A program made the position numbers and the translations under genes. Source: Echinicola shivajiensis (lineage in GTDB: Bacteria > Bacteroidota > Bacteroidia > Cytophagales > Cyclobacteriaceae). From it: DNA of 64,000 nucleotides. Positions within the stretch are counted from its first letter, which is position 1. The number at the start of each line of letters is the position of its first letter. The notes beneath the pieces were generated by a model that ran no database searches, had not been told where the DNA came from, and saw only the letters and a list, made by a program, of their open reading frames with translations. The stretch covers positions 868,001-932,000 of the forward strand of contig NZ_JAHHZM010000001.1 in the NCBI RefSeq assembly GCF_018642165.1. Reading direction: 5' to 3'. Shown piece after piece: positions 17,016 to 27,900 of this stretch.

Positions 17016-18094
17016 GAATTGGTTGTATTTAACACTATTCTATTCTGATCTCTTAACTGTAACAGGATCACAAATTGAACTCCTATAATCAACGAACCCA
17101 CCAATAGGTGAACTGGCTGAAGGTAAGCGGGAATACCAAAATATGCCATACCTACTCCAGTGACAATCTCAAATAAGATCAATGCCACTAATATTTGTGA
17201 CCACTTAAAGATATTAGATCTCCTAAAGGAGACTTTATATACTTTATAAATAAACAAAAGGTGTATTCCTAGCAAGATCAAAGAGAAAGATCTGTGAATG
17301 ATAAAGTCGATCCCAAGTAGTCCAATCCATTCCGAACGAAAAAGATTTCCTAACCTAGCAGCAACCATATCTATCTGCTCTCTAACCTGAGTACCCCAAA
17401 TTACCTGTACAACCATTAATATAAATGCCACTAATAAAAGGGCAAATAAATTACCAGGCTTATCCAATTGTTGTTTGACAGTATGATTGATTCTATTCGC
17501 CCTATAATGGATATAGAGTAACAAACAAACAATCAACAGGGCCAACAACATATGGACAGTTATCATCCAATGCAAAAGATTGGTTGAAACAACTATAGAA
17601 CCTATCCAACCTTGGAAAATAACCAGTATCAAATTCAAGAAAGAAAGCAAAGTAAGTGTACTATCTTCTTTACGAAGCTTCCATGAATAGATAAAGGTAG
17701 CAATAACCAATAGTCCGATAATAGCTCCAGTAAGCCTGTTCAGGTATTCAATCCAGGTTTTGGTAGCATTAAACTCACCTTCAATAAGTATTGCCTTATC
17801 ATGCTTTATTTCATCAGCTTTCTTATGAAAACCTAGGCTATGAAGCATTTTGACAAACCTTTCGTTCTTCTCTAACCTTTTGTTGAGATAGATATCTTGA
17901 TAATTATCAGGAAGTTGGCTCACCTCTGTAGGAGGCACCCAGCTCCCAAAACATTTAGGCCAATCAGGACAACCCATTCCGGAACCGGAACTTCTCACTA
18001 TCCCTCCGACCAAAATCAAGAAATAAACAGCTATCACAGTGATCAGACTGATCCTGCGAAAGCTGTTAATATTTTTAAGCTTCTTTTGATTCAT
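17012..18094 (-). CDS. ctaA: Heme A synthase (COX15/CtaA family)
   Basis: CtaA oxidises the C8 methyl of heme O to a formyl group. The 360-residue protein has eight helices in two four-helix bundles with the expected His residues (HSLGFH, HWMITVHML, HRSFSLILLGIH, QPVHLLVGS). The first outer loop carries GCPDWPKCFGSW, the Cys pair of the Bacillus-type and many Bacteroidota enzymes. It overlaps the oxidase subunit I gene by 20 bases and ctaB by four. Confidence 0.9.
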   Translation of the reverse strand: MNQKKLKNINSFRRISLITVIAVYFLILVGGIVRSSGSGMGCPDWPKCFGSWVPPTEVSQLPDNYQDIYLNKRLEKNERFVKMLHSLGFHKKADEIKHDKAILIEGEFNATKTWIEYLNRLTGAIIGLLVIATFIYSWKLRKEDSTLTLLSFLNLILVIFQGWIGSIVVSTNLLHWMITVHMLLALLIVCLLLYIHYRANRINHTVKQQLDKPGNLFALLLVAFILMVVQVIWGTQVREQIDMVAARLGNLFRSEWIGLLGIDFIIHRSFSLILLGIHLLFIYKVYKVSFRRSNIFKWSQILVALILFEIVTGVGMAYFGIPAYLQPVHLLVGSLIIGVQFVILLQLRDQNRIVLNTTNS

Positions 18095-19970
18095 TAGCTA
18101 CAAGGACATCACTACCCTCTTCAGCCATAATTTCTCTTTCCAATTTAACCTGCTCAGCTTCGTGAGGAAGGTTAGATTCAGGAGTAGAAGACAACGGTAC
18201 AGTTTGAGGGATGAAATCATCCTTAGCACCAGGCTTAGAGTAATCATAAGGCCATCTGTAAACCGTAGGAATTTCTCCAGGCCAGTTACCATGACCAGGT
18301 TCTACTGGTGTAGTCCATTCTAAAGTATTGGATCTCCAAGGGTTCTGAGGAGCTCTTCTACCTTTGTACATGCTATAGAAGAAATTGAACAAGAAGATAA
18401 ACTGAGCAGCAAATGTAACGATAGCTGCAGCTGATACAAACATGTTTAGATCAGTGTACATATCTGCAAAGTTGAAGTTAGTCCAGCTATAATATCTCCT
18501 TGGGAATCCTGCAATACCGATATAGTGCATTGGGAAGAACACCATATACACCCCAACAAATGTCAACCAGAAATGGATATAGCCCAATTTGGCATCCATC
18601 ATTCTACCAAACATCTTAGGGAACCAGTGGTAAACCCCAGCCATCAAACCGAAGAATGAAGCTGATCCCATTACCAAGTGGAAGTGAGCTACCACGAAAT
18701 AAGTATCGTGAAGCTGAATATCTACAGCAGAGTTACCAAGGAAAATACCGGTAAGACCACCAGAGATAAAGAAAGATACCAAACCTATAGAGAACAACAT
18801 AGCTGGTGTAAACACCAAGTTACCTCTCCATAGTGTAGTCAAATAGTTAAATACTTTAACTGCAGAAGGTACAGCAATGATCAATGTCAAGAACATAAAG
18901 ATTGATCCCAAGAAAGGGTTCATACCTGACACGAACATATGGTGAGCCCATACTACGAAAGACAATACAGTAATACCAAGCATTGACAAAATCATCGCTT
19001 TGTAACCGAAAATTGGCTTTCTTGAATTAGTAGCAATTACTTCAGATGTAATACCTAAAGCAGGTAGCAATACAATATATACTTCAGGGTGACCTAAGAA
19101 CCAGAACAAGTGCTGGAACAATACGGCACTACCTCCTGTATTTGGAAGCGCTTCACCACCGATATAGATATCAGACAAATAGAAAGAAGTACCGAAACTT
19201 CTATCGAAAACTAATAATAACGCTGCAGAGAACAATACTGGGAATGACAACAAACCAATGACTGCAGTCAAGAAGAATGACCAAATTGTCAATGGAAGTC
19301 TTGAGAAAGACATTCCTTTAGTTCTAAGGTTAATTACGGTAGTGATATAGTTAATACCACCCAAAAGCTGAGAGGCAATAAAGAATACCATAGCCACCAA
19401 CCAAAGTGTCATACCCAATCCAGAACCTGGAATAGCTTGCTCCAAAGCAGACAATGGAGGATAGATTACCCAACCACCACCAGCAGGACCAGTAGAGATG
19501 AACAGGGAGATAAACATGATCACACCAGCTACAAAGAAAAACCAGTAAGAAAGCATGTTCATAAACCCAGAGGCCATATCCCTAGCACCAATCTGCAATG
19601 GGATCAAATAGTTCGAGAAAGTACCACTCAAACCAGCTGTCAATACAAAGAATACCATAATGGTTCCGTGCATTGTCACCAAAGCCAAGTAGAAATTGGT
19701 ATCCAAAGCCCCAGACTCATCAATCCATCCACCTAAGATAGGTTTCAAGAAAGTCATGTCCATGTCAGGGAAACCTAACTGTAACCTAAAAAGGATAGAA
19801 AGGAAACCACCGATTAATGCCCATACCATACCGGTAACCAAAAATTGCTTACCAATCATTTTATGGTCGGTACTAAAGATATACTTAGTGATAAAATTAT
19901 CACTATGAGCATGATCATCGTGATGATCATGTGCCGTAGTACCGTGCGTTGATATGTTAGCTACTGCCAT
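18075..19970 (-). CDS. ctaD: Cytochrome c oxidase subunit I (caa3/aa3 type)
   Basis: This is the catalytic subunit that reduces oxygen and pumps protons. The 631-residue protein has about 12 to 13 helices and all metal ligands: HGTIMVFF region, GHPEVYIVLLPALG with the His-Tyr pair at CuB, WAHHMFVSGM for CuB and VAHFHLVMGSA for hemes a3 and a. HPEVY carries the Glu of the D-channel type A oxidase. The N-terminus is His-rich (HGTTAHDHHDDHAHSDN, about residues 9-25), and the C-terminus is an about 60-residue polar tail. It belongs to the operon between subunit II and ctaA. Confidence 0.95.
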   Translation of the reverse strand: MAVANISTHGTTAHDHHDDHAHSDNFITKYIFSTDHKMIGKQFLVTGMVWALIGGFLSILFRLQLGFPDMDMTFLKPILGGWIDESGALDTNFYLALVTMHGTIMVFFVLTAGLSGTFSNYLIPLQIGARDMASGFMNMLSYWFFFVAGVIMFISLFISTGPAGGGWVIYPPLSALEQAIPGSGLGMTLWLVAMVFFIASQLLGGINYITTVINLRTKGMSFSRLPLTIWSFFLTAVIGLLSFPVLFSAALLLVFDRSFGTSFYLSDIYIGGEALPNTGGSAVLFQHLFWFLGHPEVYIVLLPALGITSEVIATNSRKPIFGYKAMILSMLGITVLSFVVWAHHMFVSGMNPFLGSIFMFLTLIIAVPSAVKVFNYLTTLWRGNLVFTPAMLFSIGLVSFFISGGLTGIFLGNSAVDIQLHDTYFVVAHFHLVMGSASFFGLMAGVYHWFPKMFGRMMDAKLGYIHFWLTFVGVYMVFFPMHYIGIAGFPRRYYSWTNFNFADMYTDLNMFVSAAAIVTFAAQFIFLFNFFYSMYKGRRAPQNPWRSNTLEWTTPVEPGHGNWPGEIPTVYRWPYDYSKPGAKDDFIPQTVPLSSTPESNLPHEAEQVKLEREIMAEEGSDVLVANESKEA

Positions 19971-19997
19971 AATTATTTTATTATATCAAGTTATATC

Positions 19998-21026
19998 TTA
20001 TTCACCGCTTTGAATCTGAGCCAATTCTTTAATCTCAGCCGGAGCATCAGCGATCAAAGCAGGATCCATTTCAATAAACGTTTTTTGCTCAGCCATCCAC
20101 TTTTGGTACTCAGCTGGCTCCACTACTTCAATTTCTCTTCTCATGGAGAAGTGACCGCCACCGCAAACTTCTGTACAAGCAATTTCGTACACAAATTCAT
20201 CATCGCCCAACTCAGCTCTCATCTCAGCAGTAGTTTTGGTTGGTACAAACCAGAATCTAGTAGGCATACCTGGTACTGCATCCATTTTCAATCTCATATG
20301 AGGAGCAAAAACAGAGTGAAGTACGTCCCTAGATCTAATCTTGAATAAAACTGGCTCTCCTTTTGGAATAACTACAGTTTGAGCTGGAAAATCATCCAAG
20401 GCATTTTTATCAGTAAAGTCAATACCTCTAGAATTAGATGGATTGATCAACCTATAATCATAATTACCTAATTGATTGTCCTTACCTGGGTATCTAAATT
20501 CCCAAGCAAACTGATATCCCATTACCTCTACAACATGAGCATTTTCAGGAGCAGGAGCAGTAATATCAGTCCAAGACTTCCATCCGTAAACAATCAAAAC
20601 TGTCAATACTAAGGCTGGAACTGCAGTCCAGATCACTTCCAATTTATTGTTATCAGGGAAGAAAGCAGCTCTACTTTCTTCTTTGTATTGATACTTATAA
20701 CTAAACCAAAACAAAAGGATATGGGTGATAATGAAAACCACACCAGTAATAGCCATGGTCACCCAGAACAATTGATCAGTTACCACACCATGCTCTGAAG
20801 CGAGAGGTAGTGTATAATTATCGAATTCTTTAATAGAATACCAGAACATCAAAGCTCCAGCCGCTAAAAGGAAAACAACGAAAAGCGCTGCATTAACTTT
20901 ATTACTTCCAGTAGCGATTTTCTTTTCAGAACCTTTTACTACAGAAACCAAAGTTTGTATCCTGTATACCATCCAGATGATGGATACTAATAATAAAACA
21001 CCTAGTGCAATAAGAAATCCGTACAT
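19998..21026 (-). CDS. ctaC: Cytochrome c oxidase subunit II (CuA)
   Basis: Subunit II takes electrons from cytochrome c through the CuA site. The 342-residue protein has three helices (about 3-21, 46-63 and 88-110, plus one near 131-150) instead of the usual two, then the cupredoxin domain. CuA ligands are complete: His237, Cys284, Glu286, Cys288, His292 and Met295 (CTEVCGGGHFSM). There is no fused cytochrome c domain, so the electron donor must be separate; the mono-heme domains of ActA and ActE are candidates. An extra N-terminal helix is common in Bacteroidota forms. Confidence 0.92.
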   Translation of the reverse strand: MYGFLIALGVLLLVSIIWMVYRIQTLVSVVKGSEKKIATGSNKVNAALFVVFLLAAGALMFWYSIKEFDNYTLPLASEHGVVTDQLFWVTMAITGVVFIITHILLFWFSYKYQYKEESRAAFFPDNNKLEVIWTAVPALVLTVLIVYGWKSWTDITAPAPENAHVVEVMGYQFAWEFRYPGKDNQLGNYDYRLINPSNSRGIDFTDKNALDDFPAQTVVIPKGEPVLFKIRSRDVLHSVFAPHMRLKMDAVPGMPTRFWFVPTKTTAEMRAELGDDEFVYEIACTEVCGGGHFSMRREIEVVEPAEYQKWMAEQKTFIEMDPALIADAPAEIKELAQIQSGE

Positions 21027-21050
21027 AATTTTATCTTTTTCGGATACGTA

Positions 21051-22418
21051 TTAAATGTGATGATGATAAGTTTCCTCCAACATTGGGTGGTTCTTAGCGA
21101 TAAGGTTCTTCTTAGCAAGACCTGTCAACACTACAGTAATCACTACTGAACCATATAATAAGAACATACCAACTTCCATAAATCCTACTCCACCATTGTG
21201 TCCCAATGTACCTGGCTGAACCATTAAGAAGAAATCAACCCAGTGACCTACGATAATCAAAGTACAAACAACTTTCAAGAATATCGTGTGTCTCTTAGCA
21301 TCTCTGGTCATCAAAACCAAGAACGGCAATACAAAGTTTAGGATAATGTTCACAAATATAAATGAACCATACTTATCACTATTCAATCTTTCCAGGAAGT
21401 AAACAGATTCCTCAGGGATATTGGCATAATAGATCAACAAGAACTGAGAGAACCACAAGTAAGTCCAGAAGATAGAGAATCCAAAAATGAATTTACCCAA
21501 ATCATGTAGGTGGTTTTCATTGAACATCTCCAAGTATCCTCTCTCTTTCAACATGATCGTTACCAAACAAATTGAAGAAAGACCAGCTACAAACCAAGAT
21601 GCAAATACGTACCATCCGAATAGTGTAGAGAACCAGTGAGTATCAATCGACATCACCCAGTCCCAAGCACCAATTGAAGAAGATACAGCAAATGTTACCA
21701 AGAAAATAGCAGACCATTTTCTCATATTATACCAGTAGCTATCACCACCGTTGATATCTTCTTGGAAAGAAAGGCTTTTCAATTTGTTGAAGAAGAAGAT
21801 CCAAAGTCCAAAGAAAATCACCAATCTAGCTACCCAGAAAATAGGGAAGCTACCTTTGGCCATTGGCCAATAGAAGAATCCACCTTTTCCGTCAATAATA
21901 GAATCATAATGACCGCTATCCTTTACAAAAATATCATGGTGAGTCCAGTGGAACAAGTCATGACCTGCAATGAAATAAGTAACAATCATCAAAATAGCTG
22001 CAAACGGAAGCCAGTTACCAAAAGAGATCATTACCCTTAAGATAGCTGTAGCCCATCCAGCTTGAGCAGCATATTGAATAGCAAAGAAGAAAACACCAAT
22101 AATGGCAATACCAGCAAAGTATACATTATTGATCCAAAGATTAGCGAAAAAACGCTTAGACCAATGGAATTCATTATGTCCACCAGCCTCATGTCCTGCC
22201 TCAGCAGCATGTGCATCACCGTGACCGTCTGCTGCAGCTACATGTTCAGTCTGATGACCAGCAGCTTCATGTCCACCGTGTGAATCACCTCCCATAGAAG
22301 TGAAGATACCAATGACCAACAAGATCGCCCCAATACCTCCAACCATCATGATGGTTTTCTTCAGGGCAGCCGTGAAGTCAAATTTTTGATCCAGGTTAAA
22401 ATTTGTAACGTGCGCCAT
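21051..22418 (-). CDS. actF: Alternative complex III subunit ActF
   Basis: ActF is one of two polytopic NrfD-like membrane subunits of alternative complex III and lies close to the quinol site. The 455-residue protein has about ten helices. A long His-rich segment (about residues 47-100, with SHGGHEAAGHQTEHVAA and HGDAHAAEAGHEAGGHNEFH) sits between the first two helices; this is a low-complexity insert. Its end joins the oxidase genes at 25 bases, and actE precedes it by two bases. Calls to ActF rest on gene order and helix pattern. Confidence 0.88.
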   Translation of the reverse strand: MAHVTNFNLDQKFDFTAALKKTIMMVGGIGAILLVIGIFTSMGGDSHGGHEAAGHQTEHVAAADGHGDAHAAEAGHEAGGHNEFHWSKRFFANLWINNVYFAGIAIIGVFFFAIQYAAQAGWATAILRVMISFGNWLPFAAILMIVTYFIAGHDLFHWTHHDIFVKDSGHYDSIIDGKGGFFYWPMAKGSFPIFWVARLVIFFGLWIFFFNKLKSLSFQEDINGGDSYWYNMRKWSAIFLVTFAVSSSIGAWDWVMSIDTHWFSTLFGWYVFASWFVAGLSSICLVTIMLKERGYLEMFNENHLHDLGKFIFGFSIFWTYLWFSQFLLIYYANIPEESVYFLERLNSDKYGSFIFVNIILNFVLPFLVLMTRDAKRHTIFLKVVCTLIIVGHWVDFFLMVQPGTLGHNGGVGFMEVGMFLLYGSVVITVVLTGLAKKNLIAKNHPMLEETYHHHI

Positions 22419-22420
22419 TA

Positions 22421-23047
22421 TTATTGTTTCTGAATTTCTTGTTTAACATAGTGAACAATTTTCCATCTTCTCTCAGGAGAGATCTGAGAACCATGAGCTC
22501 CCATTCTACCTTTTCCGTGTGTGATGACATGGAAAATGTGTCCTTCTGTAAGGTTGATGTAAGCACCACCGGTAAGGTTAGCAACACCACCGATTACTTC
22601 ACCTACTTTACCATCTCCTTGACCACTAGCACCGTGGCATGGTGAGCAGTATTGGGTAAACAAACGCTTACCGTCTGCCAATACCTGATCAGTCAATTCA
22701 ACTGGGTTTTCAACTGCATCGGCACCTTCCAAATCAGCTACTTTCAGTCTGTAAGGAAGCATGTCATATTTATTTCGAGCTACTGTGTTGGCCACAGGTT
22801 CTCTCATATTCATATTGTGCGGATTGTGAACATTACTATTGAAAAATTCACCTTTTCCATCTTCTCTGTTTGACAACCAGCTTCCAGCTTCTTCATTTTG
22901 AATTTGAGTAAGTGGCTCATAAGCTACAGAGTGGTACATTTGAGGAGCATATTCCAGCCCCTGATCATCGCCTGAAGCCCCGCAAGATACTACTCCCAAA
23001 GAAGCAGCAGAAAGCGCAACTAAATATATGGACTTAATAATTTTCAT
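22421..23047 (-). CDS. actE: Alternative complex III subunit ActE, mono-heme cytochrome c lipoprotein
   Basis: The 208-residue protein has a lipoprotein signal with Cys22 (LGVVSC) and one heme site YCSPCHGASGQGDG (Cys134, Cys137, His138), followed by GGVANLTGGAYINLTEGHIFHVITHGKGRMGAH, which carries the likely Met ligand (MGAH). ActE passes electrons from the complex to the oxidase or soluble cytochrome c. The gene lies between actD and actF in the usual order. Confidence 0.9.
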   Translation of the reverse strand: MKIIKSIYLVALSAASLGVVSCGASGDDQGLEYAPQMYHSVAYEPLTQIQNEEAGSWLSNREDGKGEFFNSNVHNPHNMNMREPVANTVARNKYDMLPYRLKVADLEGADAVENPVELTDQVLADGKRLFTQYCSPCHGASGQGDGKVGEVIGGVANLTGGAYINLTEGHIFHVITHGKGRMGAHGSQISPERRWKIVHYVKQEIQKQ

Positions 23048-23061
23048 ATCTTCAATGTTAC

Positions 23062-23592
23062 CTATTCAAAACTTTTATTATTCACCTCTGAAGCTCCTGA
23101 AGTTTGAAGCAATTCTTTGATCTTAGCTTCTTCAATGTTGGCATTGTTGGCAATATCAATGGCCATCACATGCTTGTCATCAGTACTTCTCAAATCAAAA
23201 ATTCGAGGTTGTGCCCATGGCTTCAAATTACTGCTCACCATAAATACACCCACCATACCGAAAGAAGCCAATAATACCGTAAGTTCGAAGGTTACAGGAA
23301 TGAAATCTGGTAGTGGAGCATGGTCCTTACCACCGATGATCATTGGCCAGTCAACAGACATCATTAGGATCTGCATGGTCAAGGCCAAGCAAGTTCCTAA
23401 CATACCAAACAAAAAGGCCGCAATTGGCAACTTACTTCTTTTATATCCTAATACATCTTCAAGACCGTGAACAGGATATGGTGTAAACACCTCATGGATT
23501 TTAACTCCACCTTCACGCACCTTGGTTACTGCATCTTTTAAAACATCCTCATCTTCATAAATACCGAGGATAAAATTCGTATCTCTTTCCAT
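23062..23592 (-). CDS. actD: Alternative complex III subunit ActD (DUF3341)
   Basis: The 176-residue protein matches DUF3341/ActD: FILGIYEDEDVLKDAVTKV, then the motif EVFTPYPVHGLEDVLGY (about 36-52) and two membrane helices (about 56-80 and 100-122). ActD is a structural membrane subunit. Its start shares one base with the actC stop. Confidence 0.92.
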   Translation of the reverse strand: MERDTNFILGIYEDEDVLKDAVTKVREGGVKIHEVFTPYPVHGLEDVLGYKRSKLPIAAFLFGMLGTCLALTMQILMMSVDWPMIIGGKDHAPLPDFIPVTFELTVLLASFGMVGVFMVSSNLKPWAQPRIFDLRSTDDKHVMAIDIANNANIEEAKIKELLQTSGASEVNNKSFE

Positions 23593-24956
23593 TATTTATT
23601 TCCTTTTTCAGATGAAGACTTTAATACTGATTTCACCTCGGCCATGTTGATTACAGGGAAGAACTTAGCAAATAACAAGAACAAGGTAAAGAATAAACCA
23701 AAGGTGAATAGGTAAACTCCAACATCTGCCCAAGTTGGGTAGAACATTGCCCATGAAGATGGTAAGAAGTCCCTATGAAGTGAGGTTACAATAATTACAA
23801 AACGCTCGAACCACATACCAATATTTACTACCAAAGAAAGAAGGAAAGTAAACACAATAGAAGTCCTGATTTTCTTGAACCAGAAAAGTTGTGGAGAAAT
23901 TACGTTACAAGTCATCATAGACCAGTAAGCCCACCAGTAAGGTCCAAAAGCTCTGTTGATAAAGGCATATTGCTCCGCTTCTACACCTGAGTACCACGCG
24001 ATAAAGAACTCAGTGATATAAGCAATACCAACAATAGAACCTGTGATGATGATTACGATGTTCATCAATTCGATGTGCACCATTGTAATATAATCTTCCA
24101 ACTTAAATAGTTTTCTGGTGATGATCATCAAGGTCAATACCATGGCAAAACCTGAGAAGATCGCACCTGCAACAAAGTATGGAGGGAAAATCGTGGTGTG
24201 CCACCCAGGAATCACTGAAGTAGCAAAGTCAAAGGATACGATAGTGTGTACTGAAAGTACAAGCGGTGTAGCCAAACCTGCAAGGATCAAGGATACTGCT
24301 TCATAGTGCATCCAAGATTTGGCAGCTCCAGTCCAACCGAAGCTAAGCGCTCCATAAATAGTTTTTCTTAAACCAGTTGCTCTATCTCGGATGGTAGCAA
24401 AATCCGGAATCAAACCAATGTACCAGAACACCAATGACACAGAGAAATAAGTAGAGATCGCAAATACGTCCCAAAGCAATGGCGAGTTAAAATTAACCCA
24501 AAGAGAACCAAATACGTTTGGAAGTGGCAATGCCCAATAAGCACCTAACCACGGTCTACCCATGTGAAGTACTGGGAACATCGCCGCACAGATAACGGCA
24601 AAAATCGTCATCGCTTCTGCTGCTCTGTTAATGGAAGTTCTCCACTTTTGCCTGAAAAGAAGGAGTACCGCTGAAATCAGAGTACCAGCGTGACCAATAC
24701 CTACCCACCAAACGAAGTTGGTGATATCCCATGCCCAACCTACTGTCTTATTCAATCCCCACATACCAATACCTTCCCAAACAGTAGCTCCCACAGCTAT
24801 GCCACCTAGCAATAAGGTCCCAATAGCCACAGCCAAACCAAGCATCCAACCCACTGTTGGCTTGCCTTCCACCTGTCTGGAAACGTCATGGGTAACGTCT
24901 TTGTATGTTTTACCGCCCGTAACTAACGGCTCGCGTACGGATGAAGTAACCTGCAT
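23592..24956 (-). CDS. actC: Alternative complex III subunit ActC (NrfD/PsrC-like)
   Basis: ActC is the main quinol-oxidising membrane subunit. The 454-residue protein has ten helices of the NrfD type; [31 protein letters not shown]-type spacing near helix 2 (His of GHAGT, Arg of INRAAEAMT), GYxA-like AYWALPLPN and [21 protein letters not shown] are family features. It lies between actB and actD. Confidence 0.93.
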   Translation of the reverse strand: MQVTSSVREPLVTGGKTYKDVTHDVSRQVEGKPTVGWMLGLAVAIGTLLLGGIAVGATVWEGIGMWGLNKTVGWAWDITNFVWWVGIGHAGTLISAVLLLFRQKWRTSINRAAEAMTIFAVICAAMFPVLHMGRPWLGAYWALPLPNVFGSLWVNFNSPLLWDVFAISTYFSVSLVFWYIGLIPDFATIRDRATGLRKTIYGALSFGWTGAAKSWMHYEAVSLILAGLATPLVLSVHTIVSFDFATSVIPGWHTTIFPPYFVAGAIFSGFAMVLTLMIITRKLFKLEDYITMVHIELMNIVIIITGSIVGIAYITEFFIAWYSGVEAEQYAFINRAFGPYWWAYWSMMTCNVISPQLFWFKKIRTSIVFTFLLSLVVNIGMWFERFVIIVTSLHRDFLPSSWAMFYPTWADVGVYLFTFGLFFTLFLLFAKFFPVINMAEVKSVLKSSSEKGNK

Positions 24957-24974
24957 ATCTTATAAAATTATTAT

Positions 24975-27900
24975 TTACGCTTCTTTTTTGTCCTTATTTC
25001 TAATCTTGGTGAAGTACCATACATTAGGGCTTACGTTGATTTCCTCTAATACATGGTATGCTCTCTCCTCGTTAACCTCTTTCACTGCTGAAGTAGTATT
25101 TTCTTCAATCTTCAACAATTGTGAAACCTGGCTGTTAGGATCATTCATATCACCGAATACCAAGGCGTCAGTAGGACAGGCTACGGCACAAGCAGTAGTT
25201 ACTTCTCCATCCTTAATCTTCCTCTTCTCACGTTTAGCAGCCAATTTACCTGATTGGATTCGCTGAACACACAAGCTACACTTCTCCATAACCCCTCTGG
25301 CCCTTACGGTCACATCTGGGTTAAGCACCATTTTACCCAAATCATCGTTTTGAGCTACATTGACTTGAGAGAAGTCTTTATTATCGTGGTATTTGAACCA
25401 GTTAAATCTTCTTACTTTATAAGGACAGTTGTTAGCACAATAACGTGTACCGATACATCTGTTGTAGGTCATTTGGTTAAGACCTTCAGAACTGTGGGTG
25501 GTAGCAGCTACCGGACATACCGTCTCACATGGAGCATTGTTACAGTGCTGACACATCATTGGCTGGAAGGTCACCTCTGGATTGTCAGAAGCTTTTTCCA
25601 ATCCTTCCAAATCTCCCGCTTCAGCATCAGAGCTGTAATAACGGTCAATTCTGATCCAAGCCATCTCTCTACGGTTAAGCACTTCCTGCTTACCTACTAC
25701 AGCCACGTTATTCTCTACTTGACAAGCTACGGTACAAGCACCACAACCAATACAAGAGTTCATATCAATGGCCAAGCCCCAGTGGTGCTGGCTATATTTG
25801 TGACCGCTCCAAAGGGATACTTTAGATGGTTTTACAAATTCCCCATCTTTGTAGATTTCTGGAGAAACCCTACCAGCAGATGGATCCTTTTTGTACTCAG
25901 ACAAAACTGACTCCTGAATCACGTTTCCACGATCCATATAAGTTTGGTGCGTCTGAGTTTGTGCAATTTTATAAGTATCAGAAGTAAGCTCAATACTTAC
26001 TCCAGAAGTAATATCATAATTAACAAAGCCTTTAGAGTTGTCCAATAATGGGTAAGCGTTAACCCCTACTCCATTGGCTACTCTACCAGCTTTAGTACGA
26101 CCGTAACCTAGCGCCAAACCAATAGTACCTTCAGCCTGTCCTGGTTGGATCAATACCGGTACAATAAGTGATTTACCGTTTACAGTGATTTTGGCTTTTT
26201 GAGTGGCTCCTTCAAACATTTTTAAGCCTTGCTCATTTGCCCATTTTTGAGATACTGTCAAGTAGTTATCCCAAGTAGCTTTAGTAACTGGATCGGACAT
26301 TTCCTGCAACCAAGGGTTGTTGGCAAATGTACCTACACCGATACCTACTTTTTGGTAAACCACTAGCTCTGCACCTGCATTAGAAGCAGAATAAGCTTTT
26401 CCAATTGCCGCAGCTGCAGCATTAATATCTCCAGTGCCTACTAAAGCTTCTTCAGAAGCAGGAACTTCAATAGAATAAACGCCATTATAAAGTGCTCTAT
26501 CCCAATTTTCTTGGAAAGCAGCAGTTTCACCTTGAGCAGCAAACATAGCAGCCCAATTTTCTTGAAGGAAGTCGTAATAATTAGTAGTAGCACCTGCCCA
26601 AGTCAAGAAAGAGTCTTGTGCTTGTCTCGTATCAAAAAGTGGCGAAATAGCAGGCTGAGATAAACTGAATTCACCAGCTTTTGGTTGGAAGTCATTCCAC
26701 GACTCCAAGTAGTGGTGATCTGGAGCAATGTACTGAACGGCAGAAGCTGTTTCATCCATTGTAGCATTGGTACTTACAGATACCTTTGCCTTAGCAATTG
26801 CTGCTCCTAATTCTTCACCTTGTGGGTAATCGTAAACTGGGTTACAGTTGTAGAACAACACTCCGTCTACCCTACCAGCAGCAAGATCAGCTACAAACTT
26901 AGCCATTCCAGCATCATTTCCTTTTTTGAAAGAAGCTGTATTGCTATAGTCAATAGTTGAATTATTATTTCCAAGAAGTTCGTTGATCGCATTGATCACA
27001 ATCTGAACATTGGGATCATTAGAACCAGAAACTACCAACGACTTACCTTTATTGGCCCATAGTTCATTAGCTGCTTTACTCAAGTGAGCAACTTCAACGG
27101 CAGCTCCCTTTACAGTAGCAGCTCCAGCTTTCTTAGCGATCAGGTTATAAAGCGCTAATACAGCCAATCCACTTTGAGAAGCTTTGATTGGAGTTCTGTA
27201 GTCAGCGTTAGCACCAGTCAATGAAAGGTTTGATTCAAACTGGTAATGACGAGACATGTTAGGGCTTTCCTTAGAAATCTTTCTTCCTTTTGAATATTGC
27301 TTAGCAAATTCAATTGGAGAAATCCAGGTACCTAAGAAATCAGCTCCAAAACTTACGATAACATCAGCCTTATCAAAGCTATAACTAGGAAGTGCATTTA
27401 CCCCGTAGTAAGTTTCATTGGCCTTAGTAATACCATAAGTAGAAGCGGCATCATAAGTTACAACCTCCGCGCCACCAATAGCCTCTGACAAAAGCCCAAT
27501 AGCTTTATCTGTAGACGGTGACAATATAGTATTAGTAACAATTTTAACATTGCCGGCAGCCTTAAGCTTTGCGGCAACCTCTTTATCTATAGTAGCCCAA
27601 TCTGATTTTTCACCATTTTTATATGGGCTGGCTAATCTTTCTTTATCATATAGCGACAATACAGAAGCTTCCACGATGGCATTTACACCACCTTGAGTAA
27701 TTGGGGAAAGCTTGTTACCGTCAATTTTGATAGGTCTACCTTCTCTGGTTTTAACTACTACAGAAGCATAGTCTCCACCAGAAACAAAGGTTGAAGCGTA
27801 ATAATTAGGAATAGAAGGATTTACATCTACTGGCTTGTTCACGTAAGGAATAGCCTTTCTAACAGGAGCCTCACAAGCTGCCAATGAAGCAGCAGCGATA

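Noticed and set aside
24718-25910. Long plus-strand frames opposite actB and actC
   Set aside because: They are shadows of strongly conserved minus-strand genes and show no motif.
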